Shown: positions 1 to 7,214 of the stretch, piece after piece
How the letters are laid out: the number at the start of each line of letters is the position of its first letter
Numbering within the stretch: the stretch's first letter is position 1
Assembly (NCBI GenBank): GCA_031286005.1
Contig: JAITVC010000297.1
Span: 1 to 14,138 of the forward strand
Direction of reading: 5' to 3'
DNA: 14,138 bases
From: Bacteroidales bacterium
GTDB lineage: Bacteria > Bacteroidota > Bacteroidia > Bacteroidales > P3
Notes under the pieces: model-generated
Database searches by the model: none
What the model was told of the DNA's origin: nothing
What the model saw: only the letters and a program-made list of their open reading frames with translations
Position numbers and translations under genes: made by a program

Positions 1-283
1 GAACCACTTTCACTTTGGCAATGATTTCGTCCACCTTGACTTTTTGTCCGGCTTCTTTATACAAATCCGTGATAATACCATTGATTTGCGGTTTGATTAG
101 AATCTCGTCGCGAGGTTCCACTTTGCCTGTGGCAACGGTCTTTTTCACGATGGTGTACTTTTCGAGTTCGACCAACTCATAAACCACTTCTTTGGGTTTA
201 GATTTGGAATACAAGAAATAGAATGTGTAGATCACAACAAGACCTACAAGAGCAAGAAGGAAATACCTGAAGAATTTTTTCAT
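1..283 (-). CDS. HlyD/MacA-type periplasmic adaptor subunit of an efflux pump (N-terminal part, cut by window edge)
   Basis: Only the first 94 codons are in the window; the rest lies beyond position 1. The protein starts MKKFFRYFLLALVGLVVIYT, a short cytoplasmic stub followed by one hydrophobic anchor (about residues 5-24). A segment follows (about 45-94, with VEPRDEILIKPQINGIITDL) typical of the beta-strand and lipoyl/biotinyl-like hairpin region of membrane fusion proteins. Adaptors of this family link an inner-membrane ABC or RND transporter to a TolC-type outer-membrane channel. It is the expected partner of the MacB-like ATPase and permeases upstream, although about 7 kb of unrelated genes now separates them. 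Its ribosome-binding region and first five codons lie inside an exact 34-bp direct repeat. No promoter box is obvious directly in front, so it may depend on Fic-unit or upstream transcription. Family call is solid; the substrate is unknown. Confidence 0.88.
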   Translation of the reverse strand, partial: MKKFFRYFLLALVGLVVIYTFYFLYSKSKPKEVVYELVELEKYTIVKKTVATGKVEPRDEILIKPQINGIITDLYKEAGQKVKVDEIIAKVKVV

Positions 284-301
284 GTTTATTTTTGTTTAGT
301 T
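268..301. repeat. 34-bp exact direct repeat, copy A (start region of the adaptor gene)
   Basis: Positions 268-301 are identical to 1504-1537 in the same orientation. The repeat runs from TGAAGAATTTTTTCATG to TTTATTTTTGTTTAGTT. On the minus strand it holds the A-rich leader, the ATG and the first five codons (MKKFF) of the adaptor gene. The two copies, 1236 bp apart, bracket the Fic gene. Confidence 0.93.
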
Positions 302-321
302 GTTATTATTGCGTTTTTTTA

Positions 322-1356
322 TTAAAAATAATTTTCCACGGCAAATTTGAATTGTTGGATAAAAATTTGTTTGAATGTTGATAGATTGTTTTGCTCATAA
401 AACAAAAGCATTGCTTTCTTGTAATCAACAGCATCCACCGTACGGAACGAAATCGGACAGTATTTGTTGGCAACCAAAAGAGCATTTGCCGTGATTCTTG
501 CGATACGTTTATTGCCATCTGCAAATGCCTGAATATACGAAAGCAATACCAAGGCGAACAATGCTTTTTCAAAAATATTTTCACGACTGTTTATTAAATC
601 GCATGTTTGTTGTAGGGCTTCACGAATCTGAAATTCGTTGTCAAGCGGACGGTAATTCGTGCCTGTTATACCCACTCGTCGCGTTCGGATATTTCTGTCA
701 ACGCCCAATTCTTTGACTAAGACACCATGCAAGTTTTCCAATTTAGCAACACTCAGCAAATGAAAATAATCAGAATTTTCAACCACAAAATCAATCGCAT
801 CTTTATGATTTAAAAGCATGATTGCCTCATCTTTTGTTTTTCCTGCTGCCGTTTGTTTATCTTTCAAAAGCCGTTCGGTTTCAAGCAAAGAATATGTATT
901 GCCTTCTATTTGCGAAGACTTCCAACTCAAATCTATCGCCAATCGTTCCATATCTTTTTTGTATTCAAAATCGGACAATTGAGCAATGTTTTTGGAAAAT
1001 TTATATTGCAAATTGTTTAATACAGCCAACTCTTCAATGGTGAAAAGTGAACTATGCTGCAATATATCCGGAATAAGTGAGAAATTGTAGCTTGTTAAAA
1101 TGTCCCGATCATCTATTTCTTTATTGAAGTATTCGTTTAAATTGACAGGATAAAAAAGATTAAATGTGGGAGAAAGTGCATAACGACTATTCTTTGCATT
1201 CCCTTGTTGTAGAATGTAACCGCTACTTAACAATTTGGACAAACATCGTTTCACGGTTGCATAGCTAACAATGGAATTTAAGCCGTCAAAAACTTCTTTT
1301 GAAGAAGAGTTGGCATGATTTTTCAAATAATCCAATATCAGTTCTTGTGTTTTCAT
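322..1356 (-). CDS. Fic-domain protein with N-terminal winged helix, degenerate catalytic motif
   Basis: The 344-aa protein has three visible parts. Residues about 1-60 (from MKTQELILDYLKNH) look like a winged helix DNA-binding domain. SSQIEGN at 147-153 matches the Fic inhibitory motif [S/T]xxxE[G/N]. QAFADGNKR at 276-284 is the Fic signature, normally HPFx(D/E)GN(G/K)R. Fic enzymes usually transfer AMP from ATP to protein hydroxyls; the catalytic His is Gln here. Related proteins with an IQxFxDGNKR version are known, so this may be a subfamily trait rather than decay. I chose the start at 1356: an in-frame ATG at 1395 lies upstream of or within the promoter box at 1383-1390. The gene stands as a single unit between two 34-bp repeats. 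Likely role is a regulator or an altered-activity Fic; target unknown. Confidence 0.9.
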   Translation of the reverse strand: MKTQELILDYLKNHANSSSKEVFDGLNSIVSYATVKRCLSKLLSSGYILQQGNAKNSRYALSPTFNLFYPVNLNEYFNKEIDDRDILTSYNFSLIPDILQHSSLFTIEELAVLNNLQYKFSKNIAQLSDFEYKKDMERLAIDLSWKSSQIEGNTYSLLETERLLKDKQTAAGKTKDEAIMLLNHKDAIDFVVENSDYFHLLSVAKLENLHGVLVKELGVDRNIRTRRVGITGTNYRPLDNEFQIREALQQTCDLINSRENIFEKALFALVLLSYIQAFADGNKRIARITANALLVANKYCPISFRTVDAVDYKKAMLLFYEQNNLSTFKQIFIQQFKFAVENYF

Positions 1357-1371
1357 TTTTCTTTTGTTGTG

Positions 1372-1444
1372 TTTTGAGCTCACAAAGATAATCATTTTTC
1401 TTTTAAAACTCCGACTTTTGAGCTTAATATTGCTTTTTTTGAGC
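1372..1444 (-). promoter_or_regulatory. Three GCTCAAAA direct repeats around the fic promoter (candidate operators)
   Basis: GCTCAAAA occurs on the minus strand at 1437-1444, 1416-1423 and 1372-1379. Spacings are 21 and 44 bp, near two and four helical turns. The last copy sits just downstream of the promoter box and the other two upstream of it. The layout resembles sites for an autoregulating winged-helix protein. The link to the Fic protein is inference. Confidence 0.45.
1383..1390 (-). promoter_or_regulatory. Bacteroidota-type -7 box (TATCTTTG) for the fic gene
   Basis: TATCTTTG on the minus strand matches the Bacteroidota -7 consensus TAnnTTTG, 26 bp before the chosen ATG at 1356. The -33 TTTG is poor here (only a T-rich GTTTTA at a suitable distance), which would fit a promoter helped or controlled by the flanking repeats. 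Confidence 0.6.
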
Positions 1445-1519
1445 CGAATAATGGTTTTGACTTTCTTGCCCTATCACTTGTATATCACTATATTTTCTGT
1501 GCTTGAAGAATTTTTTCAT
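1424..1519 (-). pseudogene. Stub of the adaptor gene start next to DUF4932
   Basis: A 31-codon reading frame starts MKKFFKHRKYSD and stops at 1424. Its leader, ATG and first five codons are identical to those of the adaptor gene at 283, because they lie in copy B of the 34-bp repeat. After that the similarity ends and the frame runs into the fic promoter region. It looks like a leftover of adaptor-gene sequence made when the Fic unit was inserted, not a real peptide gene. Translation cannot be excluded because the leader is intact. Confidence 0.55.
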
Positions 1520-1537
1520 GTTTATTTTTGTTTAGTT
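1504..1537. repeat. 34-bp exact direct repeat, copy B
   Basis: Identical to 268-301. It begins only 7 bp past the DUF4932 stop codon (1545), which suggests the adaptor gene once followed DUF4932 directly and the Fic unit came between them later. Flanking bases diverge immediately on both sides. Confidence 0.93.
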
Positions 1538-1544
1538 ATTTTTA

Positions 1545-2939
1545 TCATTTTGTTTTAAAATCTAAATACACCGTATTTTTTGCATTAACACCATCTTCAC
1601 TGTAAAACCACTGTGCCGGAAAAGAGATGGAGTATTTTTTATTGGGCTCTAACTGTACTTTCAAAACCCATTCTGTTTTGGTTTCTTTATTCCATTCTGC
1701 ACCCAAAGCTTTTGGCATATAATCTTTTCCTTGTTTACCGGAAGATGTGCCGTATGGTATGGTGAACATGGGTTTGTCAAATTTGATAACGATTTCAGTC
1801 GTTGAAGCGTCAACATTTTGGTCGCCGTTCGTAATATTAGCAACCAACATTGTTGGCTTCTTTTTTTGTCGCTCTTTTTCCATTCTTTTAGGATCCATCT
1901 GATTTAAGGCATAAACAATTTCAGGCATAAAACTTCTTAAAGTAGGATATGTATCACGATTTTCTTCGTATTGGTCTAATAAATTGTAAAGTTCTTCAAT
2001 CCAAATAAAACCGTTGATTTTTTGTCTGGACAAATAATCTTGGGGATTCTCCTGAAAATGGTCTGCCAAATATTGGATAACACTTGCTCTAACTAAAACT
2101 TCAAACAACATTATTTGTGGATCGCCATAATCCATTCTTTTAAACGTTTTCTTTTTCTGTTTGAAAAAAGCATTTGCTTTCTCTTGCATTTTAGGATAAT
2201 TTTCCGTAATCAGAGGATTGCAAAACGAATGACAAAATTCGTGAACGATCAATTCAATTGCCCAATCGTCTTCAAAAACAGGATTATTCAAACTATCTAT
2301 TCCGCAAATAATTATTGAGTATAAATCTTCTTTCCCGTCAAGATATTCCACATTGGGACCGTAATTATTATTTCCATTCGACAAACTAATAACTAGGTTA
2401 AAATTGCCTTCCGGCACTTCCCCGAAAAAGCTCTCGAACCATTTCATATCAATTTTTTTGAAATATTCATTGGCTGCAATCTCAACTTTTTCTTTTATGG
2501 TTTGCGTTTGAAAAAAATCGTGAAACTTTGTTACGGTATAAAAATCATTCAACAATTCTATAAAACGGGGCAGTGCATCTCTATCCCAGCGACTATCCAA
2601 ACTGTTTTCTTTCACATTCGGAATTAGTGAAATCTTTCCTTCAATAATTTGTAAATGAACTGCCATGTTCATCGGAGCATCATAAGCAATGCTATGTTTT
2701 TTGCGATACATTTTGCAGTATTCAACCACTTCGTGATTCTTGTACGGCTCAAAATACTTGATTACACTATCCACAAAAACAGAAAATTCATTGGGCGTAT
2801 ATTCCTCTATTTCTGCCAAACGAAAAACGGTACTCAATAATTCACAACGTTCATCAACTTTTGCATTCAGTTCTATTTTTTGTGCAAAAACGAATGAATT
2901 TATAACAAACAATACGATTAAAGATGTTAACTTTTTCAT
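1545..2939 (-). CDS. Secreted DUF4932-type HExxH zinc peptidase-like protein with C-terminal Ig-like domain
   Basis: The 464-aa protein has a Sec signal peptide (MKKLTSLIVLFVINSFVFAQ, probable cleavage after AQ). The central region carries VHEFCHSFCNPL with HEFCH at 233-237, a zinc-peptidase HExxH motif in the form typical of DUF4932. A likely third-ligand region is FEVLVRA near E280. Residues about 362-464 (ANITNGDQNVDASTTEIVIK, then FDKPM) resemble an SbsA-type bacterial Ig-like domain. It should act in the periplasm or outside the cell as a metal-dependent peptidase; the substrate is unknown. It is last in a run CPBP - two HExxH paralogs - DUF4932 and starts 37 bp after the preceding stop. 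No separate TAnnTTTG box was seen, so it is probably cotranscribed. The ATG at 2939 is supported by the signal peptide directly after it. Confidence 0.85.
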   Translation of the reverse strand: MKKLTSLIVLFVINSFVFAQKIELNAKVDERCELLSTVFRLAEIEEYTPNEFSVFVDSVIKYFEPYKNHEVVEYCKMYRKKHSIAYDAPMNMAVHLQIIEGKISLIPNVKENSLDSRWDRDALPRFIELLNDFYTVTKFHDFFQTQTIKEKVEIAANEYFKKIDMKWFESFFGEVPEGNFNLVISLSNGNNNYGPNVEYLDGKEDLYSIIICGIDSLNNPVFEDDWAIELIVHEFCHSFCNPLITENYPKMQEKANAFFKQKKKTFKRMDYGDPQIMLFEVLVRASVIQYLADHFQENPQDYLSRQKINGFIWIEELYNLLDQYEENRDTYPTLRSFMPEIVYALNQMDPKRMEKERQKKKPTMLVANITNGDQNVDASTTEIVIKFDKPMFTIPYGTSSGKQGKDYMPKALGAEWNKETKTEWVLKVQLEPNKKYSISFPAQWFYSEDGVNAKNTVYLDFKTK

Positions 2940-2976
2940 GTTTATTTTGTTGTTTAATTGAGAATAGACTATTGGG

Positions 2977-4227
2977 TTATTCGCCTTTTTCTATTTTATA
3001 AATTCCATCTGCGTTAACTACTTTCCAGCCTTTATTCAGTTGGATTTCGTAGCCATCTCCTTTGATAATAGCGCCGTTTATTTCCTTTGGCGGAAGCAGG
3101 TGAAATGCCGACCAGTCGTTTAGCCGAACGATGTTCTCAGCTTTGACTTCACCCCATTCTCCCTTGAGAGTTATGTTTCGTAATAGTACGGCATTATCAA
3201 ATGCTATTACACGGTCGTTCATGTTATACGTGATATAAATACCATTGTTCATAACGCTAAGTTTCGATGTTTCGGGCTTAAGTAAGGCTTCAAATGCAAC
3301 GACATCGCCAAAAGATTTTAGCGCTTCTTTTTCTGCGCATAGAATTTTATCATAGCTAAATTTGTCAAACAGTTTGTTCAAATGTGAACTGTCGACAGTA
3401 ATGTCATATTCCGGATTTGATTTTTTAAGCAAAAAAATCATACCTTTGTTTAAATCCTTATCTTGTTTCCATTGTGGATACAATCCATCTAAAAGTATAG
3501 CGTAAGCAGTCCCTGTGGCAAATCCGAATGTATTGGTGTATCCAATATTGACATCATAGTTTAACCTGTTTTTTGCATACGAAAGGATACTATCCATAGA
3601 TAGTTTCATACCCATATATGCAGCCAAACCTTCGCTCAACTCAAACAAATCTTCGTTATTGTTTGGATAAAGGTTTTGGCGATAAGCGCGTATATGTAGC
3701 GCGTCTTGTAAACTTTCCACATCCCCGTCCAATGCCTGTTGCAAGGCTTTCATTTCCATTTGAAGCAAAGTTCGTCCTTCAGTTTCGTCCATATAAAAAT
3801 TTGTAGACATGAAATTTTGAATACCCAAACTATTTTGGTGCAGGTGAAATATTTCGTGAGCCAACAGACTTATACGTTCTTCGCAAGAACTATTCATTAG
3901 CCACATGTGAACAATAGTCACATATCTTTTGCCGTTAAATTCAAAAGTGCTGTTTGCTATAGGCACCTTGTTATCCCACGGTTCCTCTTTCATGGGTTGA
4001 ACATTTCCGTTTTCGATGGCTGTGAAATACATCTTGTTTGCAACATGATCAATAATGATTATAGGCGCATTCAGCGCGACATTCCATAAGTTCCGAGATT
4101 CGGGCTTATTCAATATTTCAGCCATTTGTTTCAGGCTTTCTTCCATTGTTTTTTCGCAAGGCGATTGTTGTCCATAACCTGTATGGATGGCTGACAAGAG
4201 CAATAATGCTATAAGAATTTGTTTCAT
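2977..4227 (-). CDS. Secreted HExxH metallopeptidase-like protein, paralog 2
   Basis: The 416-aa protein opens with a signal peptide (MKQILIALLLLSAIHTGYGQ). There is a Cys soon after it but no lipobox. LLAHEIFHLH places HEIFH at 124-128. SEGLAAYMG with E199 fits the third zinc ligand of gluzincins of the peptidase-MA type (HExxH followed by EGLAxY). The C-terminus after about 320 is beta-rich and lacks a recognised domain. It is clearly a tandem duplicate of the next gene upstream (4273-5529): by eye roughly three quarters of residues match and the C-terminal 20 or so are almost identical. I do not recognise a named family. A zinc-dependent secreted peptidase is the best reading; the substrate is unknown. 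Confidence 0.8.
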   Translation of the reverse strand: MKQILIALLLLSAIHTGYGQQSPCEKTMEESLKQMAEILNKPESRNLWNVALNAPIIIIDHVANKMYFTAIENGNVQPMKEEPWDNKVPIANSTFEFNGKRYVTIVHMWLMNSSCEERISLLAHEIFHLHQNSLGIQNFMSTNFYMDETEGRTLLQMEMKALQQALDGDVESLQDALHIRAYRQNLYPNNNEDLFELSEGLAAYMGMKLSMDSILSYAKNRLNYDVNIGYTNTFGFATGTAYAILLDGLYPQWKQDKDLNKGMIFLLKKSNPEYDITVDSSHLNKLFDKFSYDKILCAEKEALKSFGDVVAFEALLKPETSKLSVMNNGIYITYNMNDRVIAFDNAVLLRNITLKGEWGEVKAENIVRLNDWSAFHLLPPKEINGAIIKGDGYEIQLNKGWKVVNADGIYKIEKGE

Positions 4228-4272
4228 TTTATATTGTTTTTTAAGTGTTAATTTTCAAAGAATGCAATCTGT

Positions 4273-5529
4273 TTATTCGTCTTTTTCTATTTTATAAATT
4301 CCATCTGCGTTAACTACTTTCCAGCCTTTGTTCAATTGAATTTCGTAGCCGTCGCCTTTGATAATACCAGCGTTTGTTTCTGTTGGAGGATGCAGGTAAA
4401 ACGCCGACCAATTGTTTAACCGAATGATATTTTTAGTTTTGATTTCGCCCCATTCTCCCTTGATGGTTATGTTTCGCAACAATACGGCATTGTTCAATGC
4501 GATTACGCGGTCATTCGGATTGTACATGAAATTAATGCCATTGTTTATAACACTCAGTTTGGGCGTTTCGGGTTTAAGCAGGGCTTCAAACGCAGCGACA
4601 TCGCCAAAAGATTTTAACGCTTCCTTTTCTGTGGACAAAATTTTGCTATAACCGTATTTGTCAAACAGCTTGTTTAAATGTAAACTGTCAACTGTAACCA
4701 CATATTTCGGATTCGACTTTTTCAACAAAAAAATCATCCCTTTGTTTAAATCTTTATCTTGTTTCCATTGCGGATACAATCCATCCAAAAGTGTAGCATA
4801 GGCCGTGCCTGTAGCATAACCAAATGCGTTGGCATACCCGCTATTGATATTGTAGTTCAACCTGTTTTTTGCATACGAAAGGATGCTATCCGTAGATAGC
4901 TTCATTCCGGTATATTCAGCCAAACCTTCATTCAACTCATATAAATCTTCATTATTGTCGGGATAAAGACTTTGACGGTATGTGCGTATATACAATGCAT
5001 CGTATAAACTTTCCAAATTTCCATATAATGCCTGTTGCAGGGCTTTCATTTCCATTTGAAGCAAGGTTCTTCCTTGAATTTCGTCCATATAAAAATTCGT
5101 GGACATTGCATTCCGGATTCCCAAATTGTTTTGGTGCAGGTGGAATATTTCGTGAGCCAGCAGATTTACCCGCCCTTTGCAAGAACTGTGCATTAGTGAA
5201 GGATACATAATAATGACCTGCCTTTTGCCGTCATATTCCACAAAACTGTTTGCTAAAGGCACTTTATTATTCCACGCCTCCTCTTTAATGGGTTGAACGT
5301 TTCCGTTTTCGATGGCGGTGAAATACATCTTGTTTTCGTTGGGATTAATAATGATTATGGGCGCATTCAGTGCGATATTCCACAAGTTTTTAACCTCTTT
5401 TCTGTTCAGTGTTTCCGCCGTTTGATTGAGGCTTTCTTCCATCGTTTTTTCGCAGGGCGAGGGTTGTCCAAAGCCTGTAAAAATTGCTAAATGGAGTAAT
5501 AGTGCGGTGAGAAGAATTGATTTTTTCAT
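4273..5529 (-). CDS. Secreted HExxH metallopeptidase-like protein, paralog 1
   Basis: The 418-aa protein has a signal peptide (MKKSILLTALLLHLAIFTGF, cleavage near GQ), HEIFH at 126-130 and NEGLAEYTG with E201 as likely third zinc ligand. It matches the downstream paralog over its whole length without large gaps. The most diverged stretch is residues about 94-123, just before HExxH, where gluzincins place the substrate-binding edge strand. The active-site segments (LLAHEIFHLHQN, GRTLLQMEMKALQQAL, EDLYELNEGLAEY) are almost unchanged. This suggests both copies keep catalysis and differ in what they bind, which is inference. It starts 23 bp after the CPBP gene, in the same presumed operon. Confidence 0.8.
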   Translation of the reverse strand: MKKSILLTALLLHLAIFTGFGQPSPCEKTMEESLNQTAETLNRKEVKNLWNIALNAPIIIINPNENKMYFTAIENGNVQPIKEEAWNNKVPLANSFVEYDGKRQVIIMYPSLMHSSCKGRVNLLAHEIFHLHQNNLGIRNAMSTNFYMDEIQGRTLLQMEMKALQQALYGNLESLYDALYIRTYRQSLYPDNNEDLYELNEGLAEYTGMKLSTDSILSYAKNRLNYNINSGYANAFGYATGTAYATLLDGLYPQWKQDKDLNKGMIFLLKKSNPKYVVTVDSLHLNKLFDKYGYSKILSTEKEALKSFGDVAAFEALLKPETPKLSVINNGINFMYNPNDRVIALNNAVLLRNITIKGEWGEIKTKNIIRLNNWSAFYLHPPTETNAGIIKGDGYEIQLNKGWKVVNADGIYKIEKDE

Positions 5530-5552
5530 ATTTTATTGACTCAATAATGTCT

Positions 5553-6251
5553 TCATCTTTCACTTATTGCTTGAAATATTGCCATCATTGCCGTCAAGTC
5601 GAATAGCAGATGTATTATTATGGCAGGTAGCAACCTTTTACTAAGTATAAAAATTATTCCGAAAATCAGTGCAGGAGTGAAGTAAAAAAGGAATTGACTG
5701 TACCCGCCTGCTATAGCTCCCATCCCATGAATAAATACAAAAGATATGCCTGCCGGAACTAATGCCAGCCATTTGTTAAGGCCGGCTGCTGTCAGTTTTG
5801 TAATCGCAAATCCACGATAAATAATTTCTTCACAAAATCCGGCGGTAAGAACGGTTATTATAAACAACAGTCTTTGGGAAGTTGTTTTGGGAAAGAAATT
5901 GGATAAATTCAACAATTTGCTTTGGTCTATTGAAACATAGTTTAGCGACATCTCTGTAAAACCGAAAATCAAAAAGGCTACAGTTAAGTACGAAAAAACT
6001 AAAATCAACGTTTTTTTAGTATTCAATCCGTACCCTATATCTGTCCATGTTTTGTTTTCTTGTTTCAGAAACATTTTAACAATAAAAAGACTTGCCCAAT
6101 GCAGAATAATTATTCCACTCCAAAATGGGATAAATACATTGCTGTTTCCTTTTGTAAACAATTCCGTAGCCCAAGGCGTCAAGGTATACAGAATATAGAC
6201 CAGCGGAAATCCCACTAAAACGATCAATAGATTTCTTTTTGACTTGCTCAT
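5553..6251 (-). CDS. CPBP-family intramembrane metalloprotease (Abi/CAAX protease-like)
   Basis: The 232-aa, strongly hydrophobic protein has about six to eight membrane segments. The CPBP motifs are in order: EEIIYR with E141, E142 and R146; FIHG with H175; HLLFD with H214 and D218. These match the glutamate-based intramembrane protease family that includes Rce1-like CAAX proteases and bacterial proteins linked to bacteriocin maturation or self-immunity. It starts MSKSKRNLLIVLVGF at 6251, with a promoter box about 57 bp upstream. It appears to head an operon with the two HExxH paralogs and DUF4932. Grouping a membrane protease with secreted peptidases beside an exporter hints at peptide processing or immunity, but no small peptide gene was found nearby. 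Confidence 0.88.
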   Translation of the reverse strand: MSKSKRNLLIVLVGFPLVYILYTLTPWATELFTKGNSNVFIPFWSGIIILHWASLFIVKMFLKQENKTWTDIGYGLNTKKTLILVFSYLTVAFLIFGFTEMSLNYVSIDQSKLLNLSNFFPKTTSQRLLFIITVLTAGFCEEIIYRGFAITKLTAAGLNKWLALVPAGISFVFIHGMGAIAGGYSQFLFYFTPALIFGIIFILSKRLLPAIIIHLLFDLTAMMAIFQAISER

Positions 6252-6307
6252 ATTTTGTTGTTTTATGTCCTTTTCAGACGTTGTTAATGATATTATTTTA
6301 CCGAATA

Positions 6308-6315
6308 CAAAGATA
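6308..6315 (-). promoter_or_regulatory. -7 box (TATCTTTG) for the CPBP/peptidase operon
   Basis: TATCTTTG on the minus strand lies between the dinD stop (6332) and the CPBP start (6251). The -33 element is weak and would fall inside the end of dinD. It suggests the peptidase group can be transcribed apart from the efflux operon. Confidence 0.55.
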
Positions 6316-6331
6316 GTGTTTTTTTATTAAT

Positions 6332-7186
6332 TCATTCGTCCAACATCAATTTCTTTTGAGATTTCAGTTTTCGGAGTTGTTCTTTTTGAATTTCCTCAAT
6401 GCTTTTGTTTGGTGTTGGCTGCTTTTCGGGCAATACGCCATTGACACGTTCGATGGTCTGCCGTACTTCGTGTCCCACTTGATGATGTGCTTCAATCGCC
6501 GCATCTGTGCCTTGAATCTGCTCTTTTTTAATCTTCTCATCGGCAAGCGATATGCGGAATAAATTCGCTATAAGTTCCTGACTGTTCATGTAGTCAAGAA
6601 TCTTTTGTTTAGGTGTGAGACCTTTTCGGCTATGAATATCTTGCACGGTTTCGCCGCCATAAAGTCCCATATATCCGGCATTTTGGAACTCTGCAAATTC
6701 TTCATCACTGATAACTCCGGCGTTGTGGGCTGTTTCCGCAAGCATCTGATTCCATTGCTTAATATCGCCACAAATAACGAGCCGTTTATTGTCCTCATCC
6801 AATTGGTTGAAATAATCTGCTACTTCTTGTCTACGGGTTTGAATGGCAAAATAGGTTTGTCCCGTGGCGATAATTTCCTTACGGGGATCGCCGTTTTGCA
6901 CAATCAGATAACAGGCATAGCGGGAAAGTTTGTAGTCTGTCACTCTTCGTTTACCACCCTTGCCATGTTCTATCAATTTGCTGACCTCAACAAATTGATC
7001 AAGCACATTAAATCCACTGTTTTGGCAGGCAAGCATTGCTCTATCCAACACTTTACTGAAGTTGCGCCATTGTACATATTCCAGCACAGGTGCTAATTCA
7101 CGTGCAAGCCAATATTCATGACCGGACTCATCCGTATGTTTGATTTGTTCAAATCCTTGATATTCTTTGGCTATTAAATTACTCAT
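6332..7186 (-). CDS. dinD: DNA damage-inducible protein D (DinD), BRO-type N-terminal domain
   Basis: The 284-aa protein compares with 274 aa in E. coli DinD. The N-terminal domain (about 1-110) has the BRO/DinD pattern YWLARELAPVLEYVQWRNFS, then DYKLSRYACYLIVQNGDPRK and GQTYFAIQTRRQE. The middle contains YMGLYGGETVQDIHSRKGL, also characteristic of DinD. The C-terminus is charged and probably helical. E. coli DinD is SOS-induced and blocks RecA filament activity, and BRO-N domains also occur in phage antirepressors. It lies 28 bp after the second permease stop and before a promoter for the next genes, so as placed it would be read with the efflux operon. No own promoter or SOS box was recognised. 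It marks the start of the foreign cargo in the operon. Confidence 0.9.
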   Translation of the reverse strand: MSNLIAKEYQGFEQIKHTDESGHEYWLARELAPVLEYVQWRNFSKVLDRAMLACQNSGFNVLDQFVEVSKLIEHGKGGKRRVTDYKLSRYACYLIVQNGDPRKEIIATGQTYFAIQTRRQEVADYFNQLDEDNKRLVICGDIKQWNQMLAETAHNAGVISDEEFAEFQNAGYMGLYGGETVQDIHSRKGLTPKQKILDYMNSQELIANLFRISLADEKIKKEQIQGTDAAIEAHHQVGHEVRQTIERVNGVLPEKQPTPNKSIEEIQKEQLRKLKSQKKLMLDE

Positions 7187-7214
7187 GATTTATTTTTGTT
7201 TTTCACTCTCAATT

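Noticed and set aside
1357..1395. Upstream in-frame start for the Fic protein at 1395 (13 extra residues)
   Set aside because: The TATCTTTG box at 1383-1390 would lie inside the coding region, and the extra residues do not belong to the winged helix.
6605..7096. 163-codon open frame on the plus strand opposite dinD
   Set aside because: It is an antisense shadow of a well-recognised gene, with no family resemblance and no promoter or leader.
7187..7201. Leader TTTATTTTTGTTT shared before dinD, the adaptor gene and its stub as a possible common insertion mark
   Set aside because: Nearly the same A-rich leader also precedes the ABC membrane subunit at 12082, outside the cargo, so short matches fit a general translation leader in this genome. 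Only the 34-bp exact repeat exceeds that.
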